A stretch of 64,000 nt of DNA from Hoyosella levis (GTDB taxonomy: Bacteria; Actinomycetota; Actinomycetes; Mycobacteriales; Mycobacteriaceae). A model generated the notes under the pieces. It was not told the origin of the DNA. It saw nothing but the letters and a program-made list of their open reading frames with translations, and did no database searches. This document shows, piece by piece, positions 26,939 through 35,617 of this stretch. Where the stretch lies: the NCBI RefSeq assembly GCF_026008515.1, contig NZ_BQYM01000012.1:1-64000 (forward strand), given 5' to 3'. How positions within the stretch are numbered: position 1 is the first letter of the stretch; every line of letters starts with the position of its first letter. A program made the translations under genes and the position numbers.

Positions 26939-28318
26939 ATGAGCGAACGCTACGACACCCTGGTACTCGGCGGCGGCATGGCCGGCCTGCCGCTCGCGCT
27001 GCGCGCGGCCCGGCACGGCCGCGTCGCGTTCGTGGAGAAAGAACTGCTCGGCGGGACCTGCCTCAACCGCGGCTGCATCCCCACCAAGACCATGATCGCC
27101 TCCGCCGCCGTGGCGCACCAGGCGCGCCGCGCCGCCGAATTCGGGGTCCGCCTACCCGGACCGGTCACCGTCGATTTGGCCGCCGTGGTCGACCGCAAGA
27201 ACACCATCGTCGACTCCATCCGCGCGGGCTCCTACCGCACCGTCGAGAAATCAACGGACCTCGACTTCTACCACGCCACAGGACATTTCACCGCACCCCG
27301 CACACTCACCGTCGACGGCACCGACCTGACCGCCGACCGGATCTTGCTGGTCACCGGCACCCGCAGCACCATCCCCGCCATCGACGGCCTCGACACCGTC
27401 CCCTACTTCACTTCCCGCACCCTGCTGGACCTCACCGACCTGCCCTCACATCTGCTCGTCGTCGGCGGAGGCTACGTCGGCTGCGAGTTCGCCCAAATGT
27501 TCCGGCGATTCGGCTCCGAGGTCACCCTCATCCAACGCGCCGACCGGCTGCTGCCCGGCGAGGACCCCGACATCTCCGCCGCCGTCAGAGAGGGCATGAC
27601 CGCCGACGGCATCACCGTGCTCACCGGCACCACCTGCACCGCGGCCACCGGCACCACCGGGAACATCCGGCTCGGCTGCACCGGCAGCGAAGCCGACGAC
27701 ATCACCGGCAGCCACCTGCTGATCGCGACAGGACGCACCCCCAACAGCGACAATCTCGGCCTCGAGTACCTCGGTCTCGAACCCGACCCACAGGGCTTCC
27801 TCACCGTCGACGCCTCCCTGCGCACCGACGCCGAAAATGTTTGGGCGCTCGGCGATCTGCGCGGCGGGCCCATGTTCACCCACACCGCCCGCGACGACGC
27901 CGACATCGTCTACCGCACCATATTCCGAAGCCAGGACCGCACCACAACCGGGCGCATCGTGCCTCACGCGGTGTTCACCGACCCCGAAGTCGGCGCCGTC
28001 GGGCTCACCGAACCTGCCGCCCGCGCCGCCGGCTACGACGTCGTCGTCGGGCGCCAGGACTTCACCGGCGTCGTGAAAGCCCGCGCCATCGGCAACACCC
28101 GCGGCCTGGTCAAATTCGTCGCCGACGCCGCCACCGACCGTATCCTCGGCTGCCACATCGCCGGACCCGACGGCGGGAACCTCGTTCACGAGGCCGTCAT
28201 CGCCATGACCACCGGCGCCACCTACACCCAACTCGCCCAAGCCATCCACATCCACCCCACCCTCGCCGAAGCGGTCAACACCGCCGCCGGCGGCGTCCAC
28301 CGCGAAATCGGCGCATAG
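26939..28318 (+). CDS. Second MerA-like flavin disulfide oxidoreductase
   Basis: 459-aa pyridine nucleotide-disulfide oxidoreductase: VLGGGMAGLPLAL, redox pair GGTCLNRGCIPTK, VVGGGYVGCEFAQ, ATGRTPNSDNL, ALGDLRGGPMF, and the His-containing end IHIHPTLAEAVNTAA. Unlike the merA product at 23095 it lacks the C-terminal Cys-Cys pair, so it is not a standard mercuric reductase. Candidates are a mycothione reductase-like or other thiol-recycling enzyme that restores reducing power. It closes the rightward mercury operon, with a 66-bp gap to the CcdA-like gene containing a GAGGAAAGG ribosome site. Confidence 0.85.
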   Translation: MSERYDTLVLGGGMAGLPLALRAARHGRVAFVEKELLGGTCLNRGCIPTKTMIASAAVAHQARRAAEFGVRLPGPVTVDLAAVVDRKNTIVDSIRAGSYRTVEKSTDLDFYHATGHFTAPRTLTVDGTDLTADRILLVTGTRSTIPAIDGLDTVPYFTSRTLLDLTDLPSHLLVVGGGYVGCEFAQMFRRFGSEVTLIQRADRLLPGEDPDISAAVREGMTADGITVLTGTTCTAATGTTGNIRLGCTGSEADDITGSHLLIATGRTPNSDNLGLEYLGLEPDPQGFLTVDASLRTDAENVWALGDLRGGPMFTHTARDDADIVYRTIFRSQDRTTTGRIVPHAVFTDPEVGAVGLTEPAARAAGYDVVVGRQDFTGVVKARAIGNTRGLVKFVADAATDRILGCHIAGPDGGNLVHEAVIAMTTGATYTQLAQAIHIHPTLAEAVNTAAGGVHREIGA

Positions 28319-28372
28319 ACACCCCATGAGCATCGCCCGGTACTCGGGTGAGGCCATTTTCCGACTGCCACG

Positions 28373-28457
28373 GATAACACCCTGTTATCTGTAGCATCAT
28401 GACATCCGGCCTGCGCCGACTCCGCTCCGGCGGTGCGCGACGCGGACCTGTTATCTG
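28373..28457. promoter_or_regulatory. Candidate recombination (resolution) site for the TnpI-like recombinase
   Basis: A perfect inverted repeat GATAACA-CCC-TGTTATC lies at 28373-28389. A third copy of the half-site, CCTGTTATCTG, lies at 28447-28457 as a direct repeat of 28381-28391, 66 bp further on and just before the recombinase start. A core with inverted arms plus extra direct copies is the layout of the Tn4430 internal resolution site used by TnpI. The assignment is inferred; it could also be an operator. Confidence 0.5.
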
Positions 28458-28485
28458 CGGCAAGCCCAGTGAGGGAGGTACCACC

Positions 28486-29436
28486 GTGCCGTCCGGGATC
28501 ACCGTCCGCGCCGCCGGCGACAGCTTCCTCGACTCGATCGGCTCCCCGAACACCCGCCGCGCCTACGGCATCGCCGTCGACAAGACCACCGCCACGCTCG
28601 GCGAGACCCGGCGGCTGGCCGACGTCGCCGACGATGAGATCGGTGAAACCCTCGAAACCCTGTGGGGCTCCTCAGCAGTCAACACCTGGAACGCCCGCCG
28701 CGCCGCGGTCGCGTCGTGGCTGGCGTGGTGCCGCGAGCACGGCCACACCGCCCCGGCGGTCCCGGCCTGGGTGAAACGCTCCACTCCACCGGACTCCACC
28801 ACCCCGGTGCACTCGCGCACCGCGATCGACCGGCTCATCGCCCGCCGCGACATCGACCTCCGGGAGAAGACGCTGTGGCGGATGCTCTACGAAACCTGCG
28901 CCCGCACCGAGGAACTGCTCCAGGTCAACATCAAGGACCTCGATCTGGCCGGGCGGTGTTGCCCGGTGAAGTCCAAGGGCGCCAAGCCCCGCACCCGCCG
29001 CCGCGGTGCCACCTACCACGAGTACGCGCACGAGCTCGTGTACTGGGACGCGGGCACCGCCCGGCTCCTGCCACGCCTCACCAAGGGCCGCACCCGCGGA
29101 CCGCTGTTCGTCACCCACCGCCGACCGGGCCCCGGAAAGGCCGCCGCCGACCGGGACATCTGCCCCGACACCGGGCTGGCCCGGCTGTCCTACGGCCAGG
29201 CCCGCGCCGTGCTGGATGCCGCCACCGCGACGAATGGGCCCGGCACCGGTTGGGATCTGCACGAACTTCGGCATTCCGGCCTGACGCATCTCGGCGAGGC
29301 CGGTGCCAGCCTGGTGGAGCTGATGGCCAAGTCCCGCCACCGCAAACCCGAGAACCTACGCCGCTACTTCAAACCCTCACCGGCAGCCATGCGCGGCATC
29401 ACCAGCCTCATCGGCCCCGACCGCAGCCACCGATAG
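28486..29436 (+). CDS. Tyrosine recombinase, TnpI-like resolvase of the transposon
   Basis: 316 aa. An N-terminal SAM-like core-binding part ([11 protein letters not shown], then [17 protein letters not shown]) is followed by the catalytic domain: Arg in CARTEELL, the [10 protein letters not shown] motif, a basic SRHRKPENL and the nucleophile Tyr in LRRYFKPS. It sits 28 bp inside the right inverted repeat of a Tn3 element, and no serine resolvase is present, so it most likely resolves cointegrates. The GTG at 28486 has GGGAGG at good distance; an ATG at 28399 would lie inside the repeats of the presumed site. Confidence 0.88.
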   Translation: MPSGITVRAAGDSFLDSIGSPNTRRAYGIAVDKTTATLGETRRLADVADDEIGETLETLWGSSAVNTWNARRAAVASWLAWCREHGHTAPAVPAWVKRSTPPDSTTPVHSRTAIDRLIARRDIDLREKTLWRMLYETCARTEELLQVNIKDLDLAGRCCPVKSKGAKPRTRRRGATYHEYAHELVYWDAGTARLLPRLTKGRTRGPLFVTHRRPGPGKAAADRDICPDTGLARLSYGQARAVLDAATATNGPGTGWDLHELRHSGLTHLGEAGASLVELMAKSRHRKPENLRRYFKPSPAAMRGITSLIGPDRSHR

Positions 29437-29463
29437 CGGCCACCAACAAGAGCGTCCGTCTAC

Positions 29464-29522
29464 CCGCTGACCAGGCACTACGCGAACTTCGTTGTTTTTT
29501 GCGCCATTACTACCGTGACCCC
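29464..29522 (-). repeat. Right terminal inverted repeat of mercury transposon
   Basis: The minus strand reads GGGGTCACGGTAGTAATGGC and onward, identical to 18744-18802 except at the seventh base. It ends 32 bp before the PIN-domain gene. Confidence 0.93.
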
Positions 29523-29554
29523 TACCTGCCCACCGGCTTGTAGCCTTGCCACCC

Positions 29555-30169
29555 ATGAGCCTGGGACGGTGGCGCGCGCTGGTCGACTCGAACGTGTTGT
29601 ACTCGCGAACCCTCCGGGACTGGATCGCGCTGATGTACCTCGCCAAGGCCAACACCTGCTTCGACATCCTCTGGACCGAGGACATCATGGCCGAGGTCAT
29701 CTACCACCTCCGCAAGAACCATCCCCATCTCGCCGATGAGCAAGTCGGCGGCGTTCGCAGGAGACTGGCCGCCACCTTCGCCGCGGGCGCGGTCACCGGA
29801 TACGCCATCGACCCCAGCGCCCACTATCCCGACATCTACGACGCCCACGTCCACTGCGCTGCCGTCCATGCGCGGGCCGACTACATCATCACCCTCAACG
29901 CCAGCGACTTCGAAGGCATCGACGACCAGCCCTACGAGGTCTACTCCCCCGATGACTTCCTCGTCCTCATCGACGATTCCGCACCGGAGATCGCCCATGA
30001 GGCACTCCACAAGCAAATGCGCTACCACCTCGGCAAGGGCAGCCCATTCTCGCTTCCCCGCAGCCTGGTCGCCGCTGGGGCACCCGTCTTCGCCGACCGC
30101 ATCCGCCAGCACGCGCAGCACCTCGACATCGCCGCGCTCGAGCGAGCCACCACGCTACGAGCCCGCTGA
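29555..30169 (+). CDS. PIN-domain protein (possible toxin or RNase)
   Basis: 204 aa. The PIN fold acidic residues are visible in ALVDSNVLYS, TEDIMAEV, HCAAVHARADYIITLNASDF and the following loop. Proteins with this C-terminal extension are usually paired with a small DNA-binding partner encoded upstream, but here only 32 bp separate the ATG from the transposon end, so any partner gene has been cut away. RNase activity and a toxin role are family inferences. The ATG at 29555 fits the start of the conserved domain. Confidence 0.75.
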   Translation: MSLGRWRALVDSNVLYSRTLRDWIALMYLAKANTCFDILWTEDIMAEVIYHLRKNHPHLADEQVGGVRRRLAATFAAGAVTGYAIDPSAHYPDIYDAHVHCAAVHARADYIITLNASDFEGIDDQPYEVYSPDDFLVLIDDSAPEIAHEALHKQMRYHLGKGSPFSLPRSLVAAGAPVFADRIRQHAQHLDIAALERATTLRAR

Positions 30170-30272
30170 GCAGCGAGAAGGACCACCAACCCCAAGCCGG
30201 TGCCGATCGAGCACGAGGCAGCACGGGTCCCGTCCTGCTGGCATGACCGTCGTGCGCAAGTAGGCTCGCGCT

Positions 30273-30854
30273 GTGGTGGACACCAAGCAGACGAAAACCA
30301 TCGGCGAGCACCACGTCGCAGCGGAGCTCGCGCGCCGGGACTGGGCACCGGCGCTGACCCGGGATGGGCTGGAGCGGACCGACATCCTCGCGGTGCTCGC
30401 ACGGGGCGAGAACCGCCGCATGGTCGAGATCCAGGTGAAGACAGCACGGGGACCGGTCCAGGACTCCATGAGCTGGCCGCTCGGTGCGAAGTCCCAAGGC
30501 CCGAGCCTGCATGGACGCGAGTACTTCGTCATGGTGGCCGTGCCGGTCGATCACGAGGAGAAGCCGCGATGCTTCATCGTTCCCCGCTCCCACGTGGCCG
30601 CGGCGGCATGGATCCAGCACATGGATTGGCTCACCGAACCAGGGATCCCAGCAGGCAAGCGCAACGCACCGGTAGATCGCTCGCGAGTGCCCCTGACCAT
30701 CTTCGCCCCGTACGAGCAACGCTGGGACCTGCTCCTGATCGATGACAGGGATGCCCCCATCCTCCTGCCCCGGCGCTTCCGGAGCCTCGCCCAGGAGCAA
30801 CGAGTCGGACTGCCGCCAGGGCACCCCTGGCGCGAGCAGCTCCCCTATTGGTGA
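30273..30854 (+). CDS. PD-(D/E)xK nuclease-like protein of unknown function
   Basis: 193 aa. The N-terminal 60 residues have the pattern of a restriction-endonuclease-like fold: IGEHHVAAELARRDW, then an Asp in RTDILAVLA and EIQVKT, which resembles DUF4365-type proteins. The rest (VPLTIFAPYEQRWDLLLIDD) is unassigned. GTG start at 30273. It stands between the PIN protein and the partition genes; a role in plasmid or phage conflict is possible but not shown. Confidence 0.55.
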   Translation: MVDTKQTKTIGEHHVAAELARRDWAPALTRDGLERTDILAVLARGENRRMVEIQVKTARGPVQDSMSWPLGAKSQGPSLHGREYFVMVAVPVDHEEKPRCFIVPRSHVAAAAWIQHMDWLTEPGIPAGKRNAPVDRSRVPLTIFAPYEQRWDLLLIDDRDAPILLPRRFRSLAQEQRVGLPPGHPWREQLPYW

Positions 30855-30893
30855 TCCGCCCCGCAGAGCTTTATCCGCGGAGCCCCGCAGAAT

Positions 30894-31493
30894 CTAGGCC
30901 TTGTCCATGCCGAGGTACCAACGCAGCGCCTGCTCGACCAGCGCGCTGCGCGATCCCGCGCCCCACTGCTCGACCAGCCCATCAAGGACGGCCACATCCG
31001 CTGGGATGATCCCCGACAACGGGATCCGTGCCGGGGCCGCCGCATGACGGCGCCGCCGCGGCCGCGAGCCGTCCGCCCGCTGGAACAAGCCCGACCCAGC
31101 AGGCTCCGGGCGTGCCCAATGCCTCGCGAGCTGCTCGGCATGCGCCTCCACCGCGTCCAGGACCACGACACCGAACGAGCGCGCGCGCTCGGGGTGTCGC
31201 TCCCGCTCCCTGGCGGTCAAGCGTCTCAGCGCTGCATGCACCTCCGGTGCGATCACCACCTCCGGGGCACCCGTGCGCGGCCGCGCCACCGTCCTCGCCG
31301 GGCTCACGGCCGGGGCCGGGGCCGGGGCGGCGTCCGCGGACCGTGAGCCCCCAGCCTCGCCCCGCTGCTCCTCGACTGGCGCGGGGGCAGGGGCAGGGCG
31401 TCGCAGCGGCGTGGGTGCCGGCGGCAACAACGAATCAATGTCGCTATCAAGGGCATCCGGGGAGAACGCCGCGCGACGACGCTGGGTGCTCAT
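30894..31493 (-). CDS. Presumed ParB-type partner of ParA
   Basis: 199 aa. The N-terminal half is Pro/Ala-rich and low in complexity. Two short regions resemble helical DNA-binding segments: APEVHAALRRLTARERERHPER, written here in part as VHAALRRLTARER, and a C-terminal VLDGLVEQWGAGSRSALVEQ, which looks like a ribbon-helix-helix or short helix motif. Its start overlaps the parA stop by four bases (ATGA), the usual position of the centromere-binding partner in plasmid partition operons. No ParB nuclease-like domain is present, so it is assigned by context. Confidence 0.55.
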   Translation of the reverse strand: MSTQRRRAAFSPDALDSDIDSLLPPAPTPLRRPAPAPAPVEEQRGEAGGSRSADAAPAPAPAVSPARTVARPRTGAPEVVIAPEVHAALRRLTARERERHPERARSFGVVVLDAVEAHAEQLARHWARPEPAGSGLFQRADGSRPRRRRHAAAPARIPLSGIIPADVAVLDGLVEQWGAGSRSALVEQALRWYLGMDKA

Positions 31494-32407
31494 GCCACTC
31501 CCCCGCTCACTCGGTCTGACTCGCGCTGGGCGATCCGCTGCAGGATCTCCCGCGTCAACGCCTGGTAGTCAGAAGCCAGGCCCGAGGGATCCCTCGACCA
31601 CATCCGCCGCTCCCCGGCCACCTTGTGCCGCAGCTGCTGGATACGGGTGCGCTGGTTCTCCTCCGCAGCAGCCACGAGCTCGGCGGGCGTGAGGTGCCGC
31701 GATCGCAGGTCCACTGCTGCGGCCCGGTCCGACCGCACCATCGTCTCGAACGGTGCCGCGCCGCTGCCGGCGAGCAGGTCCTCGATCTGCTCGAGCGCGT
31801 CACGATTGCGCACTGTCGCCCGCGGATTGATGTCGAACAGCACCACCCCGAGCAGCTCGATTCCCCCGCCGGACTGCCGTACCCGCAGGTACCGCCGCGC
31901 CAGCAGCTCCACCCCCGACAAGCTCGCATCATCATCGCGGGTCGGCACCACCAGGTACGACGCGCTGCCCAGCAGCGCATCGAGCAGAGGCGCATCGCCA
32001 GGCCCGGAGTCGATCAGCACGAGGTCATAGCCCTCGCGCTGCTGCAGGTCCGCCAGCGCCTCGGCCAGGTTGGCCCGCATGTCCAGGCCCGTCTGGGCCG
32101 CGACCGTCGCCGCCGCCCCGACCAGCGCGAGCGCTGTGCCCCCGGGCAGCAGGTCCAGGTTCTCCCGGGCGCCGCGCACCGGCTCGAGCGGCTGCCCATG
32201 CTGCAGGGCCATGCTCAGCCCGCGGCCATTGTCCCCCTCGACGCCGAGGTCGGAGTTGGTCGCGTTGGCCTGCTGGTCGGCATCAACGACCAGCACCCGC
32301 CGCCCGGTCGAGGCCACCATGCTCGCCACCGACGTCACGATCGAGGTCTTGCCCACGCCGCCCTTCTGGTTCGCGACGAGGACACTGCGCAAAGGCTGTG
32401 CATCCAT
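31490..32407 (-). CDS. parA: ParA-type partition ATPase
   Basis: 305 aa. The deviant Walker A box QKGGVGKTS is followed by VVDADQQANAT and the Walker B-like VLIDSGPGDAP. Such ATPases move low-copy plasmids or chromosomal origins along the nucleoid together with a ParB-like protein, here encoded downstream with an ATGA overlap. ATG 32407 was chosen because it lies shortly before the conserved region; the upstream extension is Arg-rich and unlikely. Its presence suggests that this part of the window is or was a plasmid. Confidence 0.92.
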   Translation of the reverse strand: MDAQPLRSVLVANQKGGVGKTSIVTSVASMVASTGRRVLVVDADQQANATNSDLGVEGDNGRGLSMALQHGQPLEPVRGARENLDLLPGGTALALVGAAATVAAQTGLDMRANLAEALADLQQREGYDLVLIDSGPGDAPLLDALLGSASYLVVPTRDDDASLSGVELLARRYLRVRQSGGGIELLGVVLFDINPRATVRNRDALEQIEDLLAGSGAAPFETMVRSDRAAAVDLRSRHLTPAELVAAAEENQRTRIQQLRHKVAGERRMWSRDPSGLASDYQALTREILQRIAQRESDRVSGGVA

Positions 32408-33122
32408 GCCCCCGACAGTACGTCCACTCCCCCGCCGCCACCGACGGTGACACGACCCTGCCACCGACTCGTGCACGGACAGTTACCCAATCGTGCCCCT
32501 GGGCCCGGCCACGGCCCCGGTCAAGACATTCCCAGCTGTCCTATCCACATTCCTAGCCGCTGCCATGCAACACGCCGTGGCGCAGGCCGGATGCACGCAC
32601 AAGGCAACAGTCGTTGCTCGATACGGCTCAGTCTCCCAGTCAGCCGCCATGCCACCATCCGCGACGATGGGCGATTTCCATGCCAGATGGAAGTACAACC
32701 GACAGTCTCTAATGGCTACCTGTCCACAGGGCGGGTAGATGATCGGAAGAACCTACCTGGCGAAGGCCGGATGGAAGACGTCGTACCAGAGCGTAGGCAT
32801 GGCCATACCACAGTCCGTAGCCATGATCGGTAGGCAGCCCCTAGAAAAGGACATACGCAGGGCGGTCCAACGCTCGGAAAAACGATCAGCCTGGCCGCCA
32901 TGTCCATGCACTGCACGCAAGCCAGGGGAAGGGACGTGTGAACGATCTCCTGCAAGCACCGCACGAGGACCGTTCATAAGCCCATGCGCATGGCCCTAGT
33001 CATGGGTATGTGTATGGGCTTAGGCATGGACCTATCTATGGCATCAGGCTAGGCCATAGTCCATCCCGATCGCCAGGACGAGAAACCGATCATGGCGCGG
33101 GACGCGCACCCGACCAGCAGGA
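32408..33122. other. Non-coding region upstream of parA with palindromes (possible partition site)
   Basis: About 700 bp with no supportable gene. It is full of short ATGG/CCAT words, and its densest part (32971-33062) has TAAGCCCAT at 32977-32985 and its exact inverse ATGGGCTTA at 33014-33022, with partly matching inner sequence, making an imperfect palindrome of 46 bp. The position between parA and an integrase, with inverted repeats, suits a centromere-like (parS) site or a replication origin. I cannot tell which. Confidence 0.45.
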
Positions 33123-34163
33123 TCAGTATCCACGCAGGTGGCGCGTCGCGTTATCGCCCAGGTCAGCGGTGGCATGGACATACCGATCCAGCATCTCATA
33201 GGACGCATGGCCGGTCTGCTGGCGGATCAACCGCGCCGGAACGCCGCGGCGCGCCGCGGTCGTGACGAACCCCGAGCGCAGCGAGTGCGCGGCATACACC
33301 GCCCCATCCTCCCCGATCGCGACCAGGGCGGACTTGACCACCCGGGACACCGTCGCGGGGGACAGCCGCGCCATCCGGTCACCATTGCGGGTGCCCGAGG
33401 TGTTGGTGAACAACGGTCCCGGTTCCGGTCCGCGCACCACCAGCCACTGCTTGAGCGCCTGCACCGGGCAGGTGTCGGTGCCCTGGTAGTTGACCGGTAT
33501 CTGCCGCCCCCGCCCCCGCTGGTCGGTCTTCGATGTCCGCAGCGAGACGACCATCCCATCATCGCCCTCATCATCGAAGACCACGTCCGCGGCGTCGAGG
33601 GCGACGAGCTCCGAGCGACGCAGCGCCCCGTAGAAGCCCAGCAGCAGCATCGCTTTGTTCCGGATCCCCAGGGCAGTGGCCGGCAACGCTCGGGCCGCCG
33701 CATCGAGCTTGCCCAGCGACAGTGCCCGCGGCCTCGACGAGCCAGCCTTCTGCGCGCGAGCGATGAAATCCAGCGTCCGCGCGATCAGGTTCTCCCCCTC
33801 GCCATACTGGGGCCACCGCGCCCCCTCCGCGGCGTGCCAGGCCTTCAGGCCCGCGACCCGCCGTGCCAGCGTCACCGGGCGCAGCAACCGATCACCGGCG
33901 GCGCGTGGAACCGAGGGATCGCCGTGGTAGAGCAGGTAGCCGATCACCACCTGCTCGGACGCGGGCAGAGCCACGAGATCCCGTGCCGCGCACCACTGCT
34001 CGAACACCACCCGGTCCGATTCATATGCCCGGTCCGTCGCCGGCGCGCGCAGCGCCCGGCGCATCCGCGCGCCATAGGCGGCGCGGAACTGCTCATCGGT
34101 GGAGCCAGCGAGCACGATGGGCAGGCCCGCGGAGCGGCCCGGGGGAGGGGCGGCAGCACTCAT
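33123..34163 (-). CDS. Tyrosine recombinase / integrase
   Basis: 346 aa. An N-terminal core-binding domain (DRAYESDRVVFEQWC) is followed by catalytic residues in GALRRSELVAL, AHSLRSGFVTTAA, TGHASYEMLDRYVHA. All key residues (R, H-x-x-R, H, Y) are present. It belongs to the XerC/D-like group found on actinobacterial plasmids and integrative elements, and may act in dimer resolution or integration. No tRNA gene or attachment site was found next to it. Confidence 0.93.
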   Translation of the reverse strand: MSAAAPPPGRSAGLPIVLAGSTDEQFRAAYGARMRRALRAPATDRAYESDRVVFEQWCAARDLVALPASEQVVIGYLLYHGDPSVPRAAGDRLLRPVTLARRVAGLKAWHAAEGARWPQYGEGENLIARTLDFIARAQKAGSSRPRALSLGKLDAAARALPATALGIRNKAMLLLGFYGALRRSELVALDAADVVFDDEGDDGMVVSLRTSKTDQRGRGRQIPVNYQGTDTCPVQALKQWLVVRGPEPGPLFTNTSGTRNGDRMARLSPATVSRVVKSALVAIGEDGAVYAAHSLRSGFVTTAARRGVPARLIRQQTGHASYEMLDRYVHATADLGDNATRHLRGY

Positions 34164-35146
34164 GATGGAACACGACCTCTGGCGAGCGACGGCGGGGGAG
34201 CGGGGCTATCGGGAGAGCCAGCCCGCAGGAAGCGAGGCCCTCCGGGGCCAGGCTAGCGGGGAGCACTGACATTCCAGCGACGCCGGTCTCCCGGCGAGCC
34301 CCGCCCCCCACACGAGCATCACGTTACGAAATAGTCGATGGGTGACGGTACGGGGGAGCGGGGGCATGCTCGCGGCGTCGAATGGACGATAAGCATCCCT
34401 TATCGACCATTGCTAGTGCCTGGGCCCCACTGCCGCGCTGTCGCCCCGCCTGGGGCAACCCTTGCCGGTCCCGCGTGATCGCTCCAGGACACCTCTCTCT
34501 TCTGCCCGATAAAAGACCATCGATTATCCCGGGTCACGCTGCGCCTATATGGACCAGGTTTTCCTGCGCCCCTTCCTGGGTGGTTTGCATCGAGAATATT
34601 AGCTCGAGATCAAAAAACCGAAGATTTTCGATGGGAAACTCGGCTATTGAGGTTTGACATCCAACCCTCGATGGCGAAATATGCCAAAATATACCGAGCG
34701 GTCTACTGGGCAATTAGGGCAAGGTATTTGGGTCAGGAAAATCGTGACGGTTTTGACCCGTCTATAGGGTTGGCAAATGGCCCTCGGAAGTCCCCCGTTT
34801 GGTCCGGTGAGTATTTCCTTCGGGAAATACTGATCCTAATATCCAGCAAATATGCGGATGATGGTCGCCCGTTGATAAATAGGCTCTGACCTGCGCATAG
34901 TGGCTTCATTGAGGTTTGCTTCGGTGGCCGGGGGCGGCGCTAGGCGAGCGCTCCGACGCCCCTGTTTTGGGCTACTGAAAAGATTCTTCAAAGAATGGCT
35001 TGCGTGCCCCGCTGGCTGCATGTACGGTATCTTTTATACCGCCCACGACGGAAAGTCTCGGGCACCCCCCTAATTCCTGCAGGGCTCGCCCTGTGCCCAT
35101 AACACGGCGACGCATAGGCGTCGCGGACGCGCAAAGGATCACACCC
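34164..35146. other. AT-rich non-coding segment with several perfect hairpins
   Basis: Nearly 1 kb without a convincing gene; 34560-34900 is strikingly AT-rich for this DNA. Inverted repeats: AATGGACGATAAG-CATCC-CTTATCGACCATT at 34381-34411 (one mismatch), GTATTTCC-TTCG-GGAAATAC at 34811-34830 (perfect, with a UUCG-type loop), GGTCA/TGACC flanking 34733-34758, and GCGACGC-ATAG-GCGTCGC at 35107-35124 just before the next gene. It may be a replication origin or encode a structured RNA. The 80-codon frame at 34647-34889 has no homology that I recognise. Confidence 0.5.
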
Positions 35147-35545
35147 ATGAAGATGACACCACTGGAGTTCGCCCAGGCCGCCCGCCAGCTCAAGGCGCGC
35201 GCGGGCACCCGGGCCTGGACCCTGGCCGACGCCGAGATCCTGCGGGAGGCGCTGCGCCAGGCCACGGGCCGACGAGTGAACCTCACCCAGTCCGCCCTCG
35301 CCGGACTGACACTGGCCCTCCGCCATGAGGGCATGGGCGTGTTCCCCCCGCTCGATCAGCTCGAGCGGGGACAGCTCACACGGATCTACCACGCCCGCAA
35401 CATCAAGGGAGACACCACCCTCGAGCGGCTCCTGCTCGTCCTGCTCCACCCCGGACCGGAGACCGATACCGAGCTGGGAGCCGATCTGCTCAAGCTCAAG
35501 GGCCAATGGGAATGGGGCCCCCGCCGCATCGACCCCGCAGCCTGA
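35147..35545 (+). CDS. Hypothetical protein
   Basis: 132 aa, mostly helical by composition, charged, with no signal peptide or membrane segment. Begins MKMTPLEFAQAARQLKARAG; contains GDTTLERLLLVLLHPG. I do not recognise a family. A hairpin at 35107-35124 lies in its leader. It is followed at 72 bp by the NYN-domain gene on the same strand, so the two are probably co-transcribed. Confidence 0.6.
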   Translation: MKMTPLEFAQAARQLKARAGTRAWTLADAEILREALRQATGRRVNLTQSALAGLTLALRHEGMGVFPPLDQLERGQLTRIYHARNIKGDTTLERLLLVLLHPGPETDTELGADLLKLKGQWEWGPRRIDPAA

Positions 35546-35617
35546 CCACCACCGACTCCTGCTCCCTGGGCCAATAAGGTCCCACGCCCAAGCCACCGCA
35601 CGGAAGGACCACCACGA

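Larger units (their letters stand above)
18744..29522. mobile_element. Tn3-family mercury-resistance transposon (10.8 kb)
   Basis: Bounded by 59-bp inverted repeats (18744-18802 and 29464-29522) that differ at one position (the seventh). Inside are tnpA beside the left end, two divergent mercury operons, and a tyrosine recombinase gene beside the right end. The TnpA plus TnpI-like combination recalls the Tn4430 branch, which resolves cointegrates with a tyrosine recombinase instead of a serine resolvase. Five-base direct repeats, expected after a Tn3-type insertion, are absent: AGGTC is on the left and TACCT on the right. The left end interrupts the nitrilase-Nudix gene, but the rest of that gene is not on the right side, so the flanks have been rearranged after insertion. 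Confidence 0.9.

Noticed and set aside
26383-28329. 648-codon plus frame overlapping the second MerA-like gene
   Set aside because: Arg/His-rich out-of-frame reading of the flavoprotein gene.
18739-29527. Target-site duplication of the mercury transposon
   Set aside because: The flanking five-mers AGGTC and TACCT do not match.
34647-34889. 80-codon open frame in the AT-rich segment
   Set aside because: TTG start without ribosome site, no recognised family, and it overlaps hairpins.
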